Source: a virus
IMG/VR virus record: IMGVR_UViG_3300048872_000176
Span: 1-56,418 of that record
Reading direction: 5' to 3' (one strand)
Length of the DNA: 56,418 bases
In this document: piece by piece, positions 22,507 to 29,760 of the stretch
How the letters are laid out: each line of letters starts with the position of its first letter
Position numbering within the stretch: position 1 is the first letter of the stretch
Made by a program: the position numbers and the translations under genes
Notes under the pieces: generated by a model
Seen by the model: the letters and a program-made list of their open reading frames with translations, nothing else
Databases searched by the model: none
Told to the model about the DNA's origin: nothing

Positions 22507-23430
22507 ATGACCGAAGCAGTTATCGCTGTAAAAGCATTAAAGTCAAAGTATTGGAATGAAGAAAAGCAGAAGTTCGTAACTTCTAAACAATTTAAGGATG
22601 AGAACGGCTTGCCAATAGGTCCTGTTCAATATTTCGAAGCGGACACGCTTGAAGAACTGCTCGAAAAGAAAGATAACGCGCACGAAAATGCGAGCGTTGC
22701 TCTTTATAAAACCCGTCAGAAGGTTAAGCTAGGGGAGATGCTAGAGCCTGATCCTGAGGAGCCGATCCTTACTTTCGAACCCCGGCAACTGACCGCGGAC
22801 GAGCGAGTTAAGTTGACGAAGGATTTGTCCGATCCAGCTAAAGCCGCAGACGCCCACAGACTTCTTCTCGAAGCGGAACTTGGCGCACCGATTGAAACCG
22901 TACGAGCGAACCTCCGAGAAAACGAAATTGCAAAACGTGTAACCACGATTCAGGCAGCAATCGCACAATTCAAACGCGAGACGCCGGAATACGTAGAATC
23001 GGAAAGTAACTCCGACAACATGAAGCGGTACATGGAGAAACATAATCTCCGGTATTCCGCTAAGAATCTCAAGATTGCTTTTGAAGACTTGTCCAGTGAT
23101 AGTTTACTCACCGTACGAGCCCCGAAAGCTGCACCTACCACGCCTGCTCCGGTAACTCCGGTAGCAGCCGCACCCGCTACGCCTGAGGTGATCCCTCCAG
23201 CGGCGACAACGACCCCGGTGATCCCGGTTCAGTCTACGGAAGTGCGCCCTAAGCTATCGTCCAGCGGATTAGGACGGGAAAACTCCACTGCAACACCCGG
23301 AGCCGAACCGACTAAGACCCTGGGGATAACTATAAGGGAAGTCAACGCAATGAGTGCTTCTGAGTACAACAAACGCCTACAAGACCCTGAATTTCGTAAA
23401 GCGATTGAAAAACTGTACGAGAAGAAATAA
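22507..23430 (+). CDS. putative scaffolding/head-assembly protein
   Basis: A 307-aa product encoded directly before the capsid gene. The N-terminal half is charged and helical (KALKSKYWNEEKQKFVTSKQ, AKRVTTIQAAIAQFKRETPEY). Residues about 208-250 are a low-complexity Pro/Ala/Thr segment, and the C-terminus returns to helix (SASEYNKRLQDPEFRKAIEKL). Such composition and position are typical of scaffolds. A strong AAGGAG is preceded by the leader hairpin. Confidence 0.65.
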   Translation: MTEAVIAVKALKSKYWNEEKQKFVTSKQFKDENGLPIGPVQYFEADTLEELLEKKDNAHENASVALYKTRQKVKLGEMLEPDPEEPILTFEPRQLTADERVKLTKDLSDPAKAADAHRLLLEAELGAPIETVRANLRENEIAKRVTTIQAAIAQFKRETPEYVESESNSDNMKRYMEKHNLRYSAKNLKIAFEDLSSDSLLTVRAPKAAPTTPAPVTPVAAAPATPEVIPPAATTTPVIPVQSTEVRPKLSSSGLGRENSTATPGAEPTKTLGITIREVNAMSASEYNKRLQDPEFRKAIEKLYEKK

Positions 23431-23473
23431 CTGCTGATTTCCCGGCACACAACTAAAGTAATTAGGAAGTTTT

Positions 23474-24413
23474 ATGGCCGGATACAATCCAGCTAGCAAC
23501 AATACTTCCAACTTGCCTCAATCTCGCGTTATTTATTATGACAAACGCTTTATTGAAAACCTGAAAGCTCAGACCCCGTTCGTTCGTTGCGCAGAGCGGC
23601 GCGAATTGCCTCTGAATTCCGGTAATCAGTTGGAACTTTTCATGTACAATACATTCGGTGCAAACACCTCTCAGGTGTCCGAAGGTACTGTACCTTCCGG
23701 TATTTCGGCTTCGGTCGGAACTACCACAGCGACGATTGGTGAATATGCCGATTACGCTAACTTTTCTTCACTGTCTTTGGCAACCGCCATCGATCCAGTC
23801 GTAGAGAACGTTGGCCGCGAACTTTCGTATCGCCTTGGACAATCTTTGTCCGCAATTACCCGTGCGGTTGCTGACGGCGCGAACAGCGTTGACAGTTCCG
23901 TTGCGGTTTCGATTGCTGGTGGTACGTCTCTCGCTCTTTCTAACGTTCGTTCCGCCGTTCAGTCTCTGGCTGGCCGAGCGGTTCAACCCTTCAACGAAGC
24001 CGAAGCTCTGATGGCTGGAGTAATCCATCCGTTTAGCGTTGGCGATCTGTTGAACGATTCTTCCAACAACTCCGCAATCGACGTTCTCAAGCACACCGTG
24101 CCTGGCCTCCAGCGCATGGATGACCTAGTTTCTATCGACCTGGCCGACACGCTTGAGTTCCCGGCTTCCGGTGTCGCTTTCTTCCAGTCCAACCTCGTCA
24201 CGCTGACAACGGCGTATCAGGGTTCGGCTGCGGGGGTGGTGGCTTACAGAACTTACATTTTCGGAAAAGACGGGGTAATTGCCATTAGGTTGGGTGGCAG
24301 AGGAGATAATGCTATCGAGGATGGTAATTGGCGAAATATTGAATGTAACATCGTTCAAAACGCCCCACTCTCGGTTGCGGACCCTTCTGGTTTGATTCCT
24401 GGATGGACCTCCT
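23474..24413 (+). CDS. major capsid protein, N4-gp56 family, exon 1
   Basis: Exon 1 encodes residues 1-313. LPLNSGNQLELFMYNTFGAN, SEGTVPSGISASVGTTTATI, DPVVENVGRELSYRLGQSLS and ITRAVADGAN match the N4-gp56-type major capsid family. Read without splicing, the frame ends in a TAA right after TGGACCTCC, truncating the protein. A group I intron (24414-25259) removes this: joining T24413 to 25260 gives ...GWTS-F-HYTASLPPDTTMR, total 338 aa. An AGGAAG lies before the ATG. It forms the icosahedral shell. Confidence 0.9.
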
Positions 24414-24598
24414 AAATCATAATAAAATTATGGGACGTACCGATGAAAGTCGGAATACGTTAATCTTCTCTGATTGACTTGAAAGCTGTGAAGCCAACAA
24501 GGGGCAAGCCGAAAGGCAGCCTGAGAGACTAAGTGAGAAGACGGCCAAAGTGCCGAAGCGATAGTCCGATCTTATGGGAATAAAGAACCATAAGGTGG

Positions 24599-24627
24599 TT
24601 GAACAAATTCTCAACCCATGAGATAAT
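24599..24627 (+). promoter_or_regulatory. intron-internal promoter TTGAAC-N17-GATAAT, leaderless
   Basis: TTGAAC (24599-24604), a 17-bp spacer and GATAAT (24622-24627). The endonuclease ATG is six bases further on and has no ribosome site. This would express the endonuclease apart from capsid mRNA, as is known for some intron endonucleases (for example in T4). Confidence 0.6.
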
Positions 24628-24633
24628 ATAAAC

Positions 24634-25254
24634 ATGAAAGCATATGCAGAAGAAATAAAACAAGAAGCACTAAGACTTTTACGTGAAAATCGCGGCCCGA
24701 AAGATATTGCTAAAAGATTGAATATTTCAATCGGTGCAGTTGAGGATTGGGCAAACGATTGGCGTAAAGACGGCTCTCTTAAAAGTTATAAGAGACCAGG
24801 CATGGAGTTTACAAACCGAGCGAAAGAGATTTCGAACGGTTACTACAAGAGTATTCGCAAACGCTATTTAAGTATGAAGTGGATAGACCATTTAGCGAAG
24901 CGCGAATGTGGGTTCAAAAGCCCAGTGGAAGCGATTCCATACTATCTTGATGAAAATAAAACTCCAAGAGTTTGTGCGTATTGTGGACGACAACCCTCAG
25001 ATGGAAAAGTTTGGGGATTAGATCGCCTCGATTCTTCTTTAGGCCACGTACCGGGGAACTTAGTTCCTTGCTGTGGCTTTCACAAAGAAGGAATGCAACT
25101 TTCATGTCAAGCTAGTAAGTCGAAGTACTCTCTATTTTCTTGGATGGAAATGAATATTTCTCGGTATTATGGGAGACCAGCTTCCACTCTCGAAGTAGAA
25201 GGACGTATTCGATTGGTTCAAGAACTAGCGAAAAAATTATCTCAAACACATTGA
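24634..25254 (+). CDS. intron-encoded HNH homing endonuclease
   Basis: A 206-aa product. Residues 1-50 form a helix-turn-helix (ALRLLRENRGPKDIAKRLNI). The nuclease part has CAYCGRQPSDGKVWGLDRLDSSLGHVPGNLVPCCGFHKEG (zinc Cys pairs around an H-N-H-like core with D, N and H). It would spread the intron into intron-less capsid alleles. The stop codon ends 5 nt before the 3' splice site, so it is wholly intronic. No Shine-Dalgarno; see the promoter just upstream. Confidence 0.85.
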   Translation: MKAYAEEIKQEALRLLRENRGPKDIAKRLNISIGAVEDWANDWRKDGSLKSYKRPGMEFTNRAKEISNGYYKSIRKRYLSMKWIDHLAKRECGFKSPVEAIPYYLDENKTPRVCAYCGRQPSDGKVWGLDRLDSSLGHVPGNLVPCCGFHKEGMQLSCQASKSKYSLFSWMEMNISRYYGRPASTLEVEGRIRLVQELAKKLSQTH

Positions 25255-25259
25255 TAAGG

Positions 25260-25336
25260 TCCATTACACTGCATCGCTTCCGCCTGATACTACCATGCGT
25301 CTCCGGTACATCAACGCGACCAGCGCCATCAGTTAA
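25260..25336 (+). CDS. major capsid protein, exon 2
   Basis: This completes the capsid gene. It supplies the last two bases of a Phe codon, then HYTASLPPDTTMRLRYINAT-SAIS and a TAA at 25334-25336. The protein-like sequence in the correct phase directly after the intron's terminal G is the main support for the splice boundaries. It is followed by a run of hairpins. Confidence 0.85.
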
Positions 25337-25345
25337 ACAATCTAC

Positions 25346-25449
25346 CCTGGTTCCAGGTTATAAACGGACGAATGCCGTTCTTGAGAAACGGATACTGCCC
25401 CGTGGAATTCGGGGCGCAAAATTGTCCAGACTTTCTAGAATATCTGGAC
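25346..25449 (+). other. run of hairpins after the capsid gene
   Basis: In order: CCTGG/CCAGG (25346-25357), then AACGG (25363-25367), CCGTT (25375-25379) and AACGG (25387-25391), where the middle arm can pair either way with a 7-nt loop. Next are GCCCCG/CGGGGC (25397-25415) and GTCCAGA/TCTGGAC (25424-25449). The terminator below follows. They may stabilise or process capsid mRNA. Confidence 0.55.
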
Positions 25450-25451
25450 GC

Positions 25452-25494
25452 GACGATGGGGTGATTTTCTAGAGTCACCCCTGACATCGTTTTA
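25452..25494. terminator. terminator after the capsid gene
   Basis: An ACGAT...GGGGTGA stem (25452-25464) pairs with TCACCCC...ATCGT (25475-25490) around a 10-nt loop and a short bulge, and is followed by TTTTAATT. It closes the capsid transcript and may also serve the convergent endonuclease gene. Confidence 0.6.
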
Positions 25495-25791
25495 ATTCAA
25501 ATATTTTTTTATGTTTTCAACAATCCAGGGCATTCGTTCGATGTTTCCGAGGATGGCGTTACACCAAAAACAAAGTAGTCCTCGGAATCTTTTTGTGCGG
25601 GGTTTGTGATCTGAAACAAGAATCATTCGGCGGGAGCAAATCTTACATCTCCCCTGCTGGTCTTTTTCAGCGATTAAATATCGCTTTAACCCAATCTGTC
25701 CGTATTTTTGCTCTATCCGATGGAGATATTTATCCCTTTCTAGGGCGAACAAAGCAGGTTCGTCCTGCCATTTTAAGAAAAAGTATTTCAT
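25492..25791 (-). CDS. endonuclease VII-like homing endonuclease
   Basis: A 99-aa leftward product. CKICSRRMILVSDHKPRTKRFRGLLCFWCNAILG (about 49-82) is the zinc-bound beta-beta-alpha-metal core of the T4 endonuclease VII family (CxxC, DH, RGLLCxxCN). The N-terminal half is helical. It is antisense within the head operon, has its own TTGACA promoter and no ribosome site, so a leaderless message is inferred. It probably acts as a freestanding mobile endonuclease whose target lies near the intron-bearing capsid gene. Confidence 0.85.
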   Translation of the reverse strand: MKYFFLKWQDEPALFALERDKYLHRIEQKYGQIGLKRYLIAEKDQQGRCKICSRRMILVSDHKPRTKRFRGLLCFWCNAILGNIERMPWIVENIKKYLN

Positions 25792-25797
25792 GAGTTT

Positions 25798-25826
25798 ATT
25801 GTTTCACAGACTGAAAAGATTGTCAA
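25798..25826 (-). promoter_or_regulatory. leftward promoter TTGACA-N17-AACAAT, leaderless
   Basis: Minus strand: TTGACA (25826-25821), a 17-bp spacer and AACAAT (25803-25798). The ATG of the endonuclease follows after exactly six bases, as at 2031 and 24634. The -10 is weaker than the -35. Confidence 0.55.
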
Positions 25827-25845
25827 GTGCCTTTAAGGAGCCACT

Positions 25846-26550
25846 TTGCCTAATTGTATTTATTGCGGGACTTCGATCCCACCTGACATCGGTATGCGTT
25901 GTGTGAAATGTAACTCCACAACCGCTACGCACAAAGATTATGATAAGGAATTTCAATACGCCGATGAAATAGAACCGAATGTCGCGAAAATTATGGAGCA
26001 GACTGAGCAACGTACGATCAGTCAGTCTTCCACGCAGGCGAGGGAAGAGTTCTACCGTTTGTACGAACAGAACGTGAACGCCCGTAAAGAGCACCGCTTT
26101 CGGGACCAAGAAGAACTTCACACGAAACGTACGGGTCATATTTATCACATGTCCGAGTTTCTTAGACTTTTAAAAAAAGCTCTCCCCGCGGGATACAACG
26201 CTTGGTACACCGATAAAGGTGGTATGGCTAACACTCTTGGTCTTTACGTCAGCCATCCGATTGGCCAGAGTCTGAATCCGCTTTGTTCGCACGAAAAAGA
26301 CCAGCCTCACTACGTAGGGTTCGTACAGGTTCCCTGGATGCAGGAGTTCGAGGAACTTCACTTCGACCGCTACAACATTCCGCTTGGTTCCAAACGCCGG
26401 GGATGGCGCACGATTTTGCTGAAACTAATCGAGTCTAAGGTTTTGTCTGAAACACAGGCGCACGAAGTTTTTGGTGCCCCTTTAGGTGACGTACTCAGCA
26501 GACGTTACTTATCGTATTTGCAGTTTTTAAGAAATAAAGAAGTTCAGTAG
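25846..26550 (+). CDS. zinc-ribbon protein, 234 aa
   Basis: It starts with TTG at 25846, 6 nt after AAGGAG. The N-terminus carries a zinc ribbon (CIYCGTSIPPDIGMRCVKC, residues 4-22). The middle is charged and helical, and the rest reads SEFLRLLKKALPAGYNAWYT, PHYVGFVQVPWMQEFEEL, LPLGSKRRGWRTILLKLI. No family is recognised, though similar proteins are seen in phage structural operons. Function unknown. Confidence 0.7.
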   Translation: MPNCIYCGTSIPPDIGMRCVKCNSTTATHKDYDKEFQYADEIEPNVAKIMEQTEQRTISQSSTQAREEFYRLYEQNVNARKEHRFRDQEELHTKRTGHIYHMSEFLRLLKKALPAGYNAWYTDKGGMANTLGLYVSHPIGQSLNPLCSHEKDQPHYVGFVQVPWMQEFEELHFDRYNIPLGSKRRGWRTILLKLIESKVLSETQAHEVFGAPLGDVLSRRYLSYLQFLRNKEVQ

Positions 26551-26558
26551 AAACAACC

Positions 26559-26580
26559 GCGGTAATTAGCCGCCAAGGAG
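26559..26580 (+). promoter_or_regulatory. leader hairpin abutting the ribosome site, copy 2
   Basis: CAACC then GCGGTAATTAGCCGC (26559-26573), C, and AAGGAG (26575-26580) before the ATG at 26587. It is nearly identical to 22471-22500, in front of an unrelated gene. Confidence 0.55.
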
Positions 26581-26586
26581 ATGTAA

Positions 26587-27111
26587 ATGAGTAACGAATT
26601 CGATAATCCAGATCTGAAGGATTTCACTACAGTTCTGGAAAGCAAAACCAACGCCGACGTTCTCGCTGAATTGTCCGCGCTGGAGCTTGAGGAAAAACAG
26701 CTTGATTTGGAAATCAAGCGTGAGTCCGTAGCGAGGATTCGTGCGCAGCGTTCCGCGAAGCTTGAAGAAGCCCGCGCTAAGATGATTGCGACGAAGCAGT
26801 TTCTGGCACAACGTGCAGCTAACCAGGAAAATTGCAACCACCGTAAAGGGGGAATCGGTGCGGAAGCCGTCATGCGCGGCCAAGGCACGGACGCGATGTA
26901 TTCCGTTATTAAGCACAAGCTGCCTTGCAACCGCTACTTTGTTTTGTGCGCACGATGCGGTAAAGAATGGCACCCGGCCCAGCCGTTGTTCGGTATTAAA
27001 GCTACGCCCGGTTACGATGAAGCTCTTCGTTTCCCGAGCGACAATACCCCGAGCGGGTCCAGCACTTTTATGTTCGAGCGGACGGAAGCAGTCTCCGCTT
27101 CACAGGAGTAA
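26587..27111 (+). CDS. coiled-coil plus zinc-ribbon protein, 174 aa
   Basis: Residues 20-85 are a strong coiled coil (LAELSALELEEKQLDLEIKR, EEARAKMIATKQFLAQRAAN). A Cys/His site follows: C-NHRKGG at about 88 with CARCGKEWHP at about 127. No family is recognised. It is expressed from the leader-hairpin ribosome site and followed 2 nt later by the next gene. Confidence 0.7.
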   Translation: MSNEFDNPDLKDFTTVLESKTNADVLAELSALELEEKQLDLEIKRESVARIRAQRSAKLEEARAKMIATKQFLAQRAANQENCNHRKGGIGAEAVMRGQGTDAMYSVIKHKLPCNRYFVLCARCGKEWHPAQPLFGIKATPGYDEALRFPSDNTPSGSSTFMFERTEAVSASQE

Positions 27112-27113
27112 GC

Positions 27114-27302
27114 ATGGCTAAAACCGTACAAGAGATGTCCGCAGCGGAGTATAAAGTTTGGATGCTCCAGAATCCGGACGAAGCTAAAAAACTGGACGCA
27201 CCAACCGCTGCTCCAATCATTCCAGTTGTTGTGTGGCGTAATGGTGTTGCTGTTCAGGTAGTGGACAACCATCAGGCTTCACAAAACGGAGTGATTCAGT
27301 AA
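27114..27302 (+). CDS. small hypothetical protein, 62 aa
   Basis: AGGAG lies before the ATG. MAKTVQEMSAAEYKVWMLQN has a short motif (MSAAEY-K) like the MSASEYNK in the scaffold-like protein (22507-23430). The C-terminus is a hydrophobic beta-type segment (IIPVVVWRNGVAVQVV). Function unknown. Confidence 0.65.
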   Translation: MAKTVQEMSAAEYKVWMLQNPDEAKKLDAPTAAPIIPVVVWRNGVAVQVVDNHQASQNGVIQ

Positions 27303-27328
27303 TATCTAAAATGGTAGACAAGAGTATC

Positions 27329-27384
27329 TTGCGAGATGGCTGGCGGGTCTCGCAATTAATTTCTGTCGATCGAAGTCCGCCAGC
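27329..27384 (+). ncRNA. H-type RNA pseudoknot in a 102-nt intergenic leader
   Basis: Stem 1: TTGCGAGA (27329-27336) with TCTCGCAA (27348-27355), 8 perfect pairs. Stem 2: GCTGGCGGG (27339-27347), lying in the loop of stem 1, with TCCGCCAGC (27376-27384), 8 perfect pairs plus G-U. Linkers are 2, 0 and 20 nt, good geometry for coaxial stacking. It ends 20 nt before the ATG of the GT9-like gene. It may be a translational regulator or ligand-binding leader; no known class is assigned. Confidence 0.65.
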
Positions 27385-27404
27385 AAAGTTTAGAAAGGTA
27401 GCCC

Positions 27405-28730
27405 ATGCAAGTGGCCTACAATCGTGCTCAAGTCGGAACCCGAGCGGCTGAATGGATCAACCCTAAACAGGGGGAGATTCTTATTCCGGATCGGGCAACC
27501 GCTTATAAGCACATCGAATCGTTCGAGCGCCAGCTTCTCGGGATTATGTCGAAACACAAACGTGCGGAACTTTTGATTGCCTGTGCGATGGTTTACGAAG
27601 CTATTGGCGATCAAAGAATGCTTCCCGCGGCGGAAGACGCCTTTCGGGTTACGAAAACAAGCACGACGGCCCATCTCATGGCCGTGGCTCACCATCACTT
27701 CGGACGAATCCAAGAAGCATGTAACTTTTACACTCTGGCTTACCGTTTTCCGCACGAAGATGGCTTTAACGTCGATTTAGCCTACACTCAAGCCCTACTC
27801 TTCCAAGGAAAGTGGTCTGAAGCGCACAGGATGACCCTAAGGCTCAAAAAGCGCATGGTGTATGCGGCTTACCTGCCCGAGTGGAATAAGCTTCCCTGCG
27901 ACCGCCTGAGCGTGATTTCCGAAGGTGGGTTCGGAGACTTAATCCAATGTGGTCGGTGGTTGCCCATCCTTCAGCAGATGTGCAAAAAGGTTACAGTCTA
28001 TCTTCCGCCGTTCTTTTTTGATGCTGGGTTCATAGACCTTTGGCGAAAACAACCCTGGTGTCCTGAAATCAAACTCCTGACGGAGTGTCCGCAAGACGTG
28101 CCCGCAGTCGGCTTCTTCGATCTACCCGCGGTGTTTGATGTTCAGCCGGATGAGCTTCCTCCGAGTCTGACTTTTAAAGCCGACCCTGTTTTGTCCGAAA
28201 AATACCGCTTTGTTCGGACGATGCGTTTTCCGAACGCTGATTTTCCAACCATCGGTTTTTGCGGAGTCGCTCGGCAACAAGAAGTTCCACTCGTGCCTGA
28301 CGGAATTTATAGAGCCTTGACGGAAGACCAGTCGTTGAAAATTCTCCGCGCCGGATTCGAACATGTTCGCTTTGTAAACCTCCAAAAAGATTTAGACATG
28401 GACCAGTTTCCCGGAATGCTTTTAGGTCGTCCGGAAATAAAATCCTGGGAAGACACCGCAGCGATTATCGAAAATCTAGACGCGATAATTACGGTGGACA
28501 CCGCGGTCGCACATCTTGCCGCCGCGATGGGCAAACCCACGTACATACTTTTATCCGGCGCAAGTGATTGGAAATTCGGTATCAGCGGAGAAACTTGTCC
28601 GTGGTATCCAAGCATGAAATTAATTAGAAACGATGGCTGGGGTTTTGACAACGCCGTCGAAAAGGTTATCAAGCTAATCGAAAATGGCGAATTCAACCAC
28701 CACCCTCGCGAAAATTGTACAGTTTGCTAA
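27405..28730 (+). CDS. TPR-GT9-like glycosyltransferase, paralogue
   Basis: A 441-aa paralogue of 11035-12225. The N-terminal ~150 residues form TPR-like helices (LLIACAMVYEAIGDQRMLPA, HHFGRIQEACNFYTLAY). The catalytic part has VISEGGFGDLIQCGRWLPIL (nucleotide-side loop) and NLDAIITVDTAVAHLAAAMG (about 373-392), the family 9 motif. It likely transfers a sugar to a virion or host glycan. It is preceded by a pseudoknot leader and overlaps the next gene by 47 nt. Confidence 0.8.
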   Translation: MQVAYNRAQVGTRAAEWINPKQGEILIPDRATAYKHIESFERQLLGIMSKHKRAELLIACAMVYEAIGDQRMLPAAEDAFRVTKTSTTAHLMAVAHHHFGRIQEACNFYTLAYRFPHEDGFNVDLAYTQALLFQGKWSEAHRMTLRLKKRMVYAAYLPEWNKLPCDRLSVISEGGFGDLIQCGRWLPILQQMCKKVTVYLPPFFFDAGFIDLWRKQPWCPEIKLLTECPQDVPAVGFFDLPAVFDVQPDELPPSLTFKADPVLSEKYRFVRTMRFPNADFPTIGFCGVARQQEVPLVPDGIYRALTEDQSLKILRAGFEHVRFVNLQKDLDMDQFPGMLLGRPEIKSWEDTAAIIENLDAIITVDTAVAHLAAAMGKPTYILLSGASDWKFGISGETCPWYPSMKLIRNDGWGFDNAVEKVIKLIENGEFNHHPRENCTVC

Positions 28731-29760
28731 AACCCATCCAGACATCGCTCCAATCGTACAAACCACTGCGGGCGGGAGTTCCCTCGAACCCGCGCTGACG
28801 ATTTGCAGCGACGTTATGATCGAGATTTGTTCGCAGGTTTTCAATTGGAAATGGAACAGGCTGGCCCTGCCTTTATTTTATACGAATTCTTTTCAGCAAG
28901 ACTACGCACTCAGCGTTGTGAATCTCGGTTGGCTTGAAGATGGGTTTTTGCTGGACATCAACAACACAGCTTATCCTCAACCTATCTGGCCCCTCGAAGT
29001 AGTAAAGTACGTGCCGCGGACTTCCACTCAATATGGAATGCCCGGTCAGGTTTGCTGGCTTCCGAACAACCAACTTTTCTACGCAACCTGGGGTGCTGTA
29101 AACATCGGTCAGACTCAGAATGGTGGGGTCGGGCCGAACCCTCAAGCTCTTCAAGCAATCACCAATCCTGTAGGACTCGCGACTGCACCGAACAACCCAT
29201 GGACCCAAGTAGCTGATGCGTTCGGTAACTTCTGGGTCGTGACTACGTATGGTACTACGGGCGCGACTACTCCGTTTGCTTCCAACCTCAATCCTGTTTT
29301 CCCAACCCCTAACAATCCATCCGTGACCGCAACGACCGTTACTGACGGGTCCGTTGTGTGGACTGCGGTCAATCCCTCAGGTATGGGTATTCGCTGCAAT
29401 CCTCTTCCACCTCAAACCGGGGTCACATATCAGTTTAATATTTTCGGCCAGTACCGTCCGTTCGCTTTTTCGAGCGGTCCTTTTACGCAGCTTTCTCAAA
29501 CCATCGAACCAGTGCCCGATGATTTCGCGAAACGTTTCCGTGATGGATTTATCGCTCTGGCTTATCAGCATTCACAAGACCCGAAACTGCGTGCGAAATC
29601 GCAGGAAATGTATGCGATGTGGATTCAATCCATGATGGCCGGGCTTCGTGCGGGGGATCGCGAACGAGACAACGAAGGATTTTATCCTAGTAATAGTATT
29701 TTGCAAGGCCCTACCGGAATATACCCAGGTCCTGCATACCCCTGGCCAATCTCATGGTAA
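28684..29760 (+). CDS. head-tail adaptor/tail protein, paralogue 1
   Basis: A 358-aa protein. The N-terminal part (SSLEPALTICSDVMIEICSQ, FNWKWNRLALPLFY, QQDYAL) and C-terminal part (VPDDFAKRFRDGFIALAYQH) share a plan with the product of 30609-31544, so the two are paralogues. Between them lies an inserted beta module (WTQVADAFGNFWVVTTYGTT...VTDGSVVWTAV) like modules in the large hub protein. Its place suggests a podovirus connector or tail-tube component. Confidence 0.7.
   Translation: MANSTTTLAKIVQFAKTHPDIAPIVQTTAGGSSLEPALTICSDVMIEICSQVFNWKWNRLALPLFYTNSFQQDYALSVVNLGWLEDGFLLDINNTAYPQPIWPLEVVKYVPRTSTQYGMPGQVCWLPNNQLFYATWGAVNIGQTQNGGVGPNPQALQAITNPVGLATAPNNPWTQVADAFGNFWVVTTYGTTGATTPFASNLNPVFPTPNNPSVTATTVTDGSVVWTAVNPSGMGIRCNPLPPQTGVTYQFNIFGQYRPFAFSSGPFTQLSQTIEPVPDDFAKRFRDGFIALAYQHSQDPKLRAKSQEMYAMWIQSMMAGLRAGDRERDNEGFYPSNSILQGPTGIYPGPAYPWPISW

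Larger units (their letters stand above)
24414..25259 (+). mobile_element. group I intron in the capsid gene
   Basis: An 846-nt intron. Core elements are visible: P7 GACTA (24527-24531) with TAGTC (24562-24566), P8 CGGC/GCCG (24542-24556), and a GCC-GAAA-GGC hairpin (24508-24517). P1 can form from exon TCCT (24410-24413) with intron GGGA (24432-24435), giving the U-G pair at the 5' splice site; the 3' end is G25259. Splicing restores a capsid frame of 25 further residues. It carries its own HNH endonuclease with its own promoter. Confidence 0.88.

Noticed and set aside
24414-24633. Simple termination of the capsid gene at TAA 24413-24415
   Set aside because: The following sequence has group I core pairings, and the downstream exon continues a protein-like capsid C-terminus in the correct phase.
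27311-27390. A second tRNA or tRNA-like structure
   Set aside because: The CCGCCAGC-A end and a TCGATCGA stretch look tRNA-like, but no D-arm, anticodon arm or standard T-arm can be drawn. The pairing is a pseudoknot.
27290-27405. Programmed frameshift site stimulated by the pseudoknot
   Set aside because: No slippery heptamer lies at the right distance, and the upstream gene stops about 27 nt before the structure with no long overlapping frame to enter.
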